From: Bacillota bacterium | GTDB lineage: Bacteria > Bacillota > Clostridia > Acetivibrionales > DTU013 | Direction: 5' to 3' | DNA: 12,950 bases | Assembly (NCBI GenBank): GCA_023412665.1 | Contig: JAEZCA010000052.1 | Location: 1-12,950, forward strand | In this document: positions 7,829 through 12,950 of the stretch, one piece after another | Layout of the letters: each line of letters opens with the position of its first letter | Numbering within the stretch: the first letter of the stretch is position 1 | Made by a program: the position numbers and the translations under genes | The notes under the pieces: generated by a model | What the model saw: the letters and a program-made list of their open reading frames with translations, nothing else | Told to the model about the DNA's origin: nothing | Databases searched by the model: none

Positions 7829-7832
7829 CCGG

Positions 7833-8474
7833 ATGAATAGAAATGAAGCTGAACACTACAGGAATCTGTTGTGGGAAATGCTTGATAGTGCTGAAAATAC
7901 AATAGAAATGATGAAGGATAACAGGGAGGCGGAGCAGGATAAATACTCCGCCGGCGAGCTGTCGAATTATGACAACCACCCTGCGGATCTGGGAACGGAG
8001 CTTTTCCAGCTTGAACTTAATAATGCACTCAAAGTCCATGAGGAAAACATTCTAGTGGACATAAAGGATGCTCTGGGCAGGATAGACAAGGGCATATATG
8101 GTATTTGCGCCCATTGCGGAACTGAAATACCTAAAGAAAGGCTGGAGGTAAACCCCTATGCAAAAATGTGCATCAAATGTCAGGAAAGCTTGGAAAAGGC
8201 TCCATTACGGCAGTTTAAAGGGAGGGCCAACGAAGAGCTGGTCATCGATGCACCCATGGGCAGGAAGTACCTGAATAAGCAGGAGGATGATGAACACGAG
8301 GGAATGGATCAATTGAGGGATCTTATGAAGTACGGTTCATCAGACAGTCCCCAGGACCTTGGCGGCTATCATGATTATGAGGAATACTACACAAATAAAG
8401 TAGATAAACAGGGAATAGTTGATGATATGGATCAGGTGACAAATGAAGAGTATAGAAAACAGCTACCCGAATGA
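7833..8474 (+). CDS. yteA: YteA family (TraR/DksA-type zinc finger) sporulation-associated protein
   Basis: A 213-residue protein. The N-terminal half is a helical hairpin with the family motif DNHPADLGTELFQLELNNAL, followed by DIKDALGRIDKGIYGIC. The zinc finger is C92-x2-C95-x17-C113-x2-C116, the DksA/TraR C4 arrangement. The C-terminal third (about 140-213) is acidic and rich in D, E and Y, as in YteA-type proteins, with a TN-DQ repeat-like tail. DksA relatives bind the secondary channel of RNA polymerase; YteA members are annotated as sporulation proteins but their action is not well defined. The acidic pair found at the DksA hairpin tip is not obvious. CAGGAGG at 7819-7825 lies 7 bases before the ATG at 7833 and decides this start over the upstream in-frame ATG at 7797, which lies inside the preceding gene. 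Confidence 0.88.
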   Translation: MNRNEAEHYRNLLWEMLDSAENTIEMMKDNREAEQDKYSAGELSNYDNHPADLGTELFQLELNNALKVHEENILVDIKDALGRIDKGIYGICAHCGTEIPKERLEVNPYAKMCIKCQESLEKAPLRQFKGRANEELVIDAPMGRKYLNKQEDDEHEGMDQLRDLMKYGSSDSPQDLGGYHDYEEYYTNKVDKQGIVDDMDQVTNEEYRKQLPE

Positions 8475-8501
8475 CATAATTCATCAAATTTACTAAAAAT
8501 G

Positions 8502-8531
8502 TTGGTATTTTATTAATTAGATATATATAAT
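8502..8531 (+). promoter_or_regulatory. Promoter candidate for the GGDEF-EAL gene
   Basis: TTGGTA (8502-8507) and TATAAT (8526-8531) are 18 bases apart, giving a start near 8537 and a leader of about 55 bases. The -10 is consensus and the -35 matches four of six positions. I saw no cyclic-di-GMP riboswitch or strong hairpin in the leader. Confidence 0.55.
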
Positions 8532-8592
8532 TGTATATGGATATTAATAAGTACTTAATTTTTTTAACGTAACAAGGCTTTAAGGGGGCAAA

Positions 8593-10986
8593 ATGCGTTT
8601 TAGCATAAAAGTGTTTTTTTCAACATTTTCATATTGTTATATTGCACGCGCCTTGTCGTTCATATTGAGCGGCGGTACTTACAGCAGCCAGACCGAAGGA
8701 ATTACGCAATTGAAAGTTTCATATGTTATATTTGCTGTGATCGTTCTGTTATTAATACTTGCTTTCATACAGTTTTATATATCCCATCTAAAAAAAAGAC
8801 TGAATAATCAGCAAAAATTTTCAAAATCCATTGTGGAAAATGCTAAAACAATGATGATTATCTGTTCATCTGACGGAAAGGTAGTCATGTTCAACAAATA
8901 CGCACAGGAGATGACCGGTTACAGCCCCGAAGAAGTGGAGGGCAGCAACATTGGAGAGGTCACCTTCCTGAATGAAAATACCGGACTTGGGAGGATGATC
9001 CTTGAAACGGTAAAAAACAAGACTGTGGTCCAGAATTTTGATACATGTCTTGTATCAAAGGCTGGAAAAAATGTGTATACATTATGGAATATAGATGTTA
9101 TCAATGATACAGGGAATGCGCCTATATATACGGCAGCGCTGGGGATGGACATAACAGACCGAAAAATCGCAGAATCCAGACTTGCTGACAGTTATCAGGA
9201 ATTGGAGTCACTTTACGGAGAACTGGTGACGAAGGAAATAGAGCTGAAATTACAGTTTGATGACCTCATTTCAAGGGATAATGATCTGCGCCGCAGCGAA
9301 GAGCGTTACAGGCTGGCTGTTGAAGGTGTCAATGATGGGATATGGGATTGGGATGGCAAGGATGGGAAGCTGTTTTTGTCCAGACAAAGCAAAATCATAC
9401 TGGGATTGCCCCTAGATGAAGAGTACCTGACTATAGAGAAATGGTTTGAGGTCATAGTAAAAGAAGATCTGGATATGTTTGTAAGAAGCCTGAATAAGTA
9501 TATTACAGAACCCCAGAAGTATCATTTCCAGATAGAGTACAGGATAAAGGCGGATGACGGCTGTATAAAGTGGGTCAGGACCAGGGGGATGGCAATATGG
9601 GACGAAAGCGGCATCCCTGTCAGGGTGGCCGGATCCATAACCGATATTACACAACAGCGCCAGGCTGATGAGAAAATACACAGGCTGGCTTATTATGATT
9701 CAATGACCGGACTGCCGAACAGGACACTGTTGAATGACAGGTTCATCGTTGCGGCAGCAAGCGCCCAGAGGAAGGGAAGAAAGATAGCGGTGTTTTTCCT
9801 GGACCTGGACAACTTTAAAGCGATAAATGATACAATCGGCCACACATATGGGGATCAGCTGCTTTTAAAGGTCGGAGAGCAGCTGAAGCTAAAGATGAGG
9901 AGAAGCGACACCCTTGCCAGACTTGGCGGAGATGAGTTTATAATGCTGCAGTCAAATGTTGGAAGCATGGAGGATGTATACAGGCTCGCAGTCCGAATGC
10001 TTGAAATATTTAAAAGGCCATGGACGCTGGATGACCGGGAGTTCTATGTGACAGCAAGCATCGGCATATCCGTTTACCCTAACGACGGATCGGACCTGCA
10101 GGAGCTGATGAAAAATGCTGATACTGCAATGTACCGCGCTAAGGAAAACGGCAGGAACAATTTCCAGGTGTTCACACAGGAGCTGAATCTTCGGATCATG
10201 GAAAGGATGGAAATCGAGAACCATCTCAGAAGAGCAGCCGAAAAGAAGGAATTTGTGCTGCATTACCAGCCGCAGATAGAATTGGCAACGGGAAGGGTCA
10301 AATGTGTGGAGGCCCTGATAAGATGGGCAAATCCGGACATGGGATGGATAATGCCTGACTCCTTCATACATATAGCTGAAGAAACCGGTCTGATAGGCGG
10401 TATAGGGGAATGGGTGCTGTTAACAGCCTGTACTCAGCTAAAAAAATGGCATGAGGAGGGACATGACGATCTGAGGATATCAGTGAATCTGTCGGCACGC
10501 CAATTCCAGCAGCCCGGGATATATGAAATAGTTATCGATGCTATTAAGAGAACAGAGATAAAAGCGGAATGGCTGGAGCTGGAAATAACAGAGAGCCTTG
10601 CAATGCAGGATCTTGAGATGACGATAAACATTCTCGGGCGATTCAGGGAAGCAGGTATAGGTATTTCACTTGATGATTTCGGCAAGGGCTATTCTTCTCT
10701 GAATTATTTGAAGGCGCTGCCCATAACAAACCTGAAAATCGATAAGACCTTCATACACGGCATAGCGAATGGATCGAACCAGTCAAAGATAGTAAAGGCC
10801 CTGATCTCACTTGCTCACAGCATGGATCTGTCGGTCACCGCCGAAGGAGTGGAAAACAGCGCCCAACTGGAATACCTGGTAAAGGAATGCTGCGACAATG
10901 CCCAGGGCTACCTGTTCAGCAGGCCTAAGACCGCAATGGATATAGATATATCCTCATATGAATCAAGTCTTAAAATGATATCCTGA
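8593..10986 (+). CDS. Membrane-anchored PAS-PAS-GGDEF-EAL cyclic-di-GMP enzyme
   Basis: A 797-residue signalling protein. It has a hydrophobic N-terminus (residues 5-27) and a clear membrane segment (about 42-64). A first PAS domain (about 80-190) follows, then a coiled linker (190-232) and a second PAS with PAC motif (about 236-357). The GGDEF domain (about 363-525) has GGDEF at 445-449 and the product-inhibition site RRSD at 436-439. The EAL domain (about 545-790) has EAL at 573-575, the metal/catalytic pattern SLDDFGKGYSS with D694-D695, LKIDKTF, TAEGVE and QGYLF. Both catalytic motifs look intact, so it could make and degrade cyclic-di-GMP, with the PAS domains sensing an unknown signal. 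AAGGGGG lies 4 bases before the ATG. It is transcribed alone and ends 7 bases from the convergent small gene, with no terminator visible between them. Confidence 0.95.
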   Translation: MRFSIKVFFSTFSYCYIARALSFILSGGTYSSQTEGITQLKVSYVIFAVIVLLLILAFIQFYISHLKKRLNNQQKFSKSIVENAKTMMIICSSDGKVVMFNKYAQEMTGYSPEEVEGSNIGEVTFLNENTGLGRMILETVKNKTVVQNFDTCLVSKAGKNVYTLWNIDVINDTGNAPIYTAALGMDITDRKIAESRLADSYQELESLYGELVTKEIELKLQFDDLISRDNDLRRSEERYRLAVEGVNDGIWDWDGKDGKLFLSRQSKIILGLPLDEEYLTIEKWFEVIVKEDLDMFVRSLNKYITEPQKYHFQIEYRIKADDGCIKWVRTRGMAIWDESGIPVRVAGSITDITQQRQADEKIHRLAYYDSMTGLPNRTLLNDRFIVAAASAQRKGRKIAVFFLDLDNFKAINDTIGHTYGDQLLLKVGEQLKLKMRRSDTLARLGGDEFIMLQSNVGSMEDVYRLAVRMLEIFKRPWTLDDREFYVTASIGISVYPNDGSDLQELMKNADTAMYRAKENGRNNFQVFTQELNLRIMERMEIENHLRRAAEKKEFVLHYQPQIELATGRVKCVEALIRWANPDMGWIMPDSFIHIAEETGLIGGIGEWVLLTACTQLKKWHEEGHDDLRISVNLSARQFQQPGIYEIVIDAIKRTEIKAEWLELEITESLAMQDLEMTINILGRFREAGIGISLDDFGKGYSSLNYLKALPITNLKIDKTFIHGIANGSNQSKIVKALISLAHSMDLSVTAEGVENSAQLEYLVKECCDNAQGYLFSRPKTAMDIDISSYESSLKMIS

Positions 10987-10993
10987 GGCAGAG

Positions 10994-11230
10994 TTATTTC
11001 TTGCTGTCGACGAACCATTTGTCCTCCTCCAGCCATAGATAGGTTTCCCTTCCGTTTATCGTGCACCTGTATCTGATACCCTGGCCTCCGGCTTTGAGAG
11101 ATGCAGCGCGGCGAACATCCGTCACCTTGTCTATGTCAAAACATCTGCCGTCCTCCCATTTGATTATAAGAGGGACCTTTTTTCCGTCCTTTGTGAACTT
11201 TGCGATTACTTCAACAAATACCTTGGCCAT
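10994..11230 (-). CDS. Small conserved-type protein of unknown function, downstream of dinB
   Basis: A 78-residue soluble protein starting MAKVFVEVIAKF. It alternates short hydrophobic strands with charged turns (VPLIIKWEDGRCFDIDKV, then RYRCTINGRETYLWLEE and KWFVD), which suggests a small all-beta fold. The central DVRRAASLKAGGQGIRYRC stretch is basic and could touch nucleic acid, but that is inference. I cannot name the family with confidence; small genes of this kind often stand beside Y-family polymerase genes in Gram-positive bacteria. The open frame extends upstream to 11278, but AGAGGTG lies 5 bases before the ATG at 11230 and marks the real start. It begins 56 bases after the dinB stop on the same strand, so it is very probably in the dinB transcript and shares its SOS control. 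Confidence 0.8.
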   Translation of the reverse strand: MAKVFVEVIAKFTKDGKKVPLIIKWEDGRCFDIDKVTDVRRAASLKAGGQGIRYRCTINGRETYLWLEEDKWFVDSKK

Positions 11231-11286
11231 TTTCACACCTCTTTTAAGCAAACACTGCGCAAATACAGTTTCTTTCATATTTCGCT

Positions 11287-12525
11287 TTACTGGAAAAATG
11301 ATACGGGGTGGATGACATTCTCCTCCACCGGGTTTGCATTAAGACCATCGCTTTTCAACAGCACTGCCCGCTGCACGGAATAGTGTCCGAAACGCGACCT
11401 TATGCTGTCTATGCTGTTCTCAAGCTGTTCTCTGCGAAGCCGCCTTTCATCGTCAAAAAAGGACAGCTGCCCGCACTCATTTTCCATCACTACATTGGTG
11501 ACCCTTACGCCCAGTGTTCTGATGGTTTTTGACCAGTCCCATGATGCGGCAAATATCTCCAGCGCTTTTTCCGCGATTTCCGAGGAGGTATGGCTATAGT
11601 GCGGGAGCTTTCCCTGCCTTTCAATAAAAGTCAGATCGTCCGATCTGATATATATCTGTACGGTCCTGCCCTTGAGATGGTGCCTTCGGAGCCTTTCTGC
11701 GACGCTGTCGGCAAGTACGTAGGTGAGTATCTTCACGTCATTGTTATTGCGTAAATCATGGGGAGTGGTCAGCGAGTTTCCCACGCCCTTTATGCCAGGC
11801 TGGAAATCCAGCCTTGTGACCGGGGTCTCGTCATATCCGTTGGCAAATATCCAGAGCGTGCGTCCCCATTGCCCCAAATGTCTTTCGAGAAATCTCGGCG
11901 GAGCGCAGGCCAGATCTCCGATGGTGGCGATGCCGATATCGGCAAGCTTTCTGCGGGTGGACGCCCCTACATAAATCATGTCGCTTGCAGGCAGTGCCCA
12001 GATCCTTTCCTTGTAGTTTTCCTGTGATATCACCGTTGTTGCGTCAGGCTTTTTCATGTCGGAGCCCAGCTTTGCAAAAACCTTGTTGAAGCTTACGCCG
12101 ATTGATGCTGTGATGCCAAGCTCATACTCTATCCTTTTGCGCAGCTCGTTTGCAATTTGTTCTCCCGAACCGAACAGCCTTGTGCTTTCAGTCACATCAA
12201 GCCAGTTTTCATCTATGCCGAAGGCTTCGATCAGGTTGGTGTAGTTTTCGTATATTTTCCTTACCATTATTGAAAACCTGAGATATTGCATGTAATTCGG
12301 CCTGACCACCACAAGCCCCGGACATTTGGATCTTGCCTCCCATACGGCATCTCCGGCTTTGACGCCGTATTCCTTGGCTATACGGTTTTTTGCCAGCACT
12401 ATGCCGTGCCTTGTCGACTGGGAGCCGCACACCGCCACGGGACTGCTGCGTATCTCCGGGTTGTAGAAGCATTCTACACTGGCGTAAAAATTATTCAGAT
12501 CGCTGTGAAGTATAACTCTGCTCAT
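11287..12525 (-). CDS. dinB: Y-family DNA polymerase (DNA polymerase IV, DinB type)
   Basis: A 412-residue translesion DNA polymerase without proofreading. The N-terminus MSRVILHSDLNNFYASVE holds the first metal-binding aspartate and the aromatic steric-gate region. FGIDENWLDVTES holds the second acidic pair; the usual SIDE is GIDE here. GITASIGVSFNKVFAKLGSD is the conserved palm/thumb motif, and helix-hairpin-helix sequence follows near LADIGIATIGDLA. The little-finger domain occupies about 240-350, and QLSFF at 353-357 is a clear beta-clamp binding motif. The open frame extends to 12645, but AGGTGAT lies 6 bases before the ATG at 12525 and the family N-terminus begins there. A LexA-type box sits upstream. 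The arrangement with a small downstream gene recalls the SOS-induced yqjW-yqzH unit of Bacillus, so an equivalent of PolY2 is possible. Confidence 0.94.
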   Translation of the reverse strand: MSRVILHSDLNNFYASVECFYNPEIRSSPVAVCGSQSTRHGIVLAKNRIAKEYGVKAGDAVWEARSKCPGLVVVRPNYMQYLRFSIMVRKIYENYTNLIEAFGIDENWLDVTESTRLFGSGEQIANELRKRIEYELGITASIGVSFNKVFAKLGSDMKKPDATTVISQENYKERIWALPASDMIYVGASTRRKLADIGIATIGDLACAPPRFLERHLGQWGRTLWIFANGYDETPVTRLDFQPGIKGVGNSLTTPHDLRNNNDVKILTYVLADSVAERLRRHHLKGRTVQIYIRSDDLTFIERQGKLPHYSHTSSEIAEKALEIFAASWDWSKTIRTLGVRVTNVVMENECGQLSFFDDERRLRREQLENSIDSIRSRFGHYSVQRAVLLKSDGLNANPVEENVIHPVSFFQ

Positions 12526-12577
12526 GGAAATATCACCTTGGTTCCGCTTAATAATAATAGTATATGCATTATATAAC

Positions 12578-12591
12578 CGAACATGTGTTCG
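12578..12591. promoter_or_regulatory. LexA/DinR (SOS) operator upstream of dinB
   Basis: CGAACATGTGTTCG contains GAAC-N4-GTTC, the core of the Gram-positive LexA site (CGAACRNRYGTTYC), with a mismatch only at the last base. It lies 52 bases before the dinB start codon and covers the predicted transcription start, where bound LexA would block initiation until RecA-induced cleavage after DNA damage. Confidence 0.87.
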
Positions 12592-12598
12592 CAATTTA

Positions 12599-12628
12599 AT
12601 TATAATACCGTTACGGCTGATATGTAAA
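12599..12628 (-). promoter_or_regulatory. Sigma-A type promoter of the dinB unit
   Basis: On the minus strand TTTACA (12623-12628) and TATAAT (12599-12604) are 18 bases apart. The predicted start falls around 12592, at the edge of the LexA box, which is the expected layout for a repressed SOS gene. A second TATAAT (12568-12573) lies further downstream but has no good -35. Confidence 0.68.
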
Positions 12629-12658
12629 GAGTAATGTTCACCCAAATTTACCTATGAA

Positions 12659-12687
12659 TTAATACGAGGGAACCGAAGTGTTATAAT
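12659..12687 (+). promoter_or_regulatory. Possible plus-strand promoter leading into the hairpin-rich tail
   Basis: TTAATA (12659-12664) and a consensus TATAAT (12682-12687) are 17 bases apart, giving a start near 12693. It is divergent from the dinB promoter, with about 30 bases between the two -35 elements. It would drive transcription of the structured region that follows, which has no convincing reading frame. Confidence 0.45.
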
Positions 12688-12692
12688 GGATA

Positions 12693-12856
12693 TCGGAAAA
12701 ATATTGCCGAATATGCTTGAAGGCTATTTGAACAATGTCACAGTCCCCCGCCTCTATACGTATTTTCAGCCCTTCAGGCTGAAAAACGCTTGGTGGGGGT
12801 TACCGATTGAAAAAGCTGTCAGCGGCGAGTACAATCTCCCACTGACGTTGTTCAAA
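12693..12856 (+). ncRNA. Candidate structured non-coding RNA (unidentified)
   Basis: No gene is supported here. The plus strand forms a long composite hairpin: CCCCCGCC (12745-12752) pairs with GGTGGGGG (12792-12799, one G-T pair), then CGT (12759-12761) with ACG (12786-12788), then a perfect 9-bp stem TTTTCAGCC/GGCTGAAAA (12763-12771/12777-12785) with loop CTTCA. A second stem-loop joins GTCAG (12818-12822) to CTGAC (12842-12846) with inner GAG/CTC pairs (12827-12829/12836-12838). A TTCAAA follows at 12851-12856. The structure and the promoter before it suggest a stable RNA. The arrangement, ending in TTCAA, also recalls the right end and guide-RNA region of IS200/IS605-type elements, but no tnpA or tnpB remnant is seen. 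Identity is unknown and both borders are estimates. Confidence 0.35.
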
Positions 12857-12942
12857 CGCCACGTTTAGGCGTGGCGCACGGAGTGTAGCGTAGGGCGAAT
12901 TCATTTCGCCCGCAGCGAGGGGGTATGGGGGCTTGACCCCAT
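12857..12942. repeat. Cluster of three short perfect hairpins, possible repeat or mobile-element end
   Basis: Three perfect stems follow one another: CGCCACG/CGTGGCG (12857-12863/12870-12876, loop TTTAGG), GGGCGAA/TTCGCCC (12893-12899/12905-12911, loop TTCAT) and ATGGGG/CCCCAT (12925-12930/12937-12942, loop GCTTGA). The stretch is visibly richer in G and C than the genes around it. Short imperfectly spaced hairpins without terminal inverted repeats are typical of IS200/IS605 ends and of dispersed palindromic repeats. It runs to or past the window edge, so it cannot be classified here. Confidence 0.5.
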
Positions 12943-12950
12943 TGGAAATT

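Noticed and set aside
8492..8512. AT-only inverted repeat AAAAT/ATTTT after yteA as a terminator
   Set aside because: Five weak pairs, no GC in the stem and no T-run; it also overlaps the -35 of the next promoter.
12686..12868. 60-codon open frame on the plus strand
   Set aside because: Its ATG overlaps the TATAAT of a promoter, there is no ribosome binding site, and the frame runs straight through the hairpins, so base pairing explains the sequence better than coding.

Overview
The window reads as part of the chromosome of a spore-forming, low-to-medium GC Firmicute of the class Clostridia. This is inferred from gene order and protein families, not from a database match. The left half holds the yggS(ylmE)-sepF(ylmF)-yggT(ylmG)-ylmH-divIVA-ileS order that follows the cell-division cluster in Gram-positive bacteria. 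Ribosome binding sites are strong AGGAGG types, and a yteA-family sporulation protein lies further right.

Layout. Bases 1-2660 are a plus-strand division cluster: the 3' part of the PLP-binding YggS, the FtsZ-membrane tether SepF, a YggT membrane protein, the S4-domain protein YlmH and DivIVA. A near-consensus sigma-A promoter (2667-2696) follows, then a complete T-box leader ending in an intrinsic terminator (about 2703-3018). The leader controls ileS (3070-6186), a long isoleucyl-tRNA synthetase that looks like the IleS2 type. After a perfect 13-bp inverted repeat comes aroB (6282-7358), closed by a clear terminator. Next is a two-gene unit, a DUF5665 membrane protein and a yteA-family zinc-finger protein (7523-8474). 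It is followed by a membrane-anchored PAS-PAS-GGDEF-EAL cyclic-di-GMP enzyme (8593-10986) with its own promoter.

On the minus strand, converging on the GGDEF-EAL gene with a 7-base gap, is a two-gene unit: a Y-family DNA polymerase (dinB, 11287-12525) and a small conserved-looking protein of unknown function (10994-11230). A LexA/DinR-type box (12578-12591) lies at the predicted transcription start of dinB, so this unit is probably part of the SOS regulon.

The last 260 bases (about 12690-12950) contain no convincing gene. They hold a dense series of perfect or near-perfect hairpins behind a plausible plus-strand promoter (12659-12687). This is the least explained part of the window. It could be a structured non-coding RNA or the end of a mobile element of IS200/IS605 type, and the right border is cut by the window.

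No tRNA, rRNA, CRISPR array or complete insertion sequence was seen. Several starts were chosen inside longer open frames because the ribosome binding site points to an internal ATG (sepF, yggT, ileS, yteA, dinB and the small gene after dinB).
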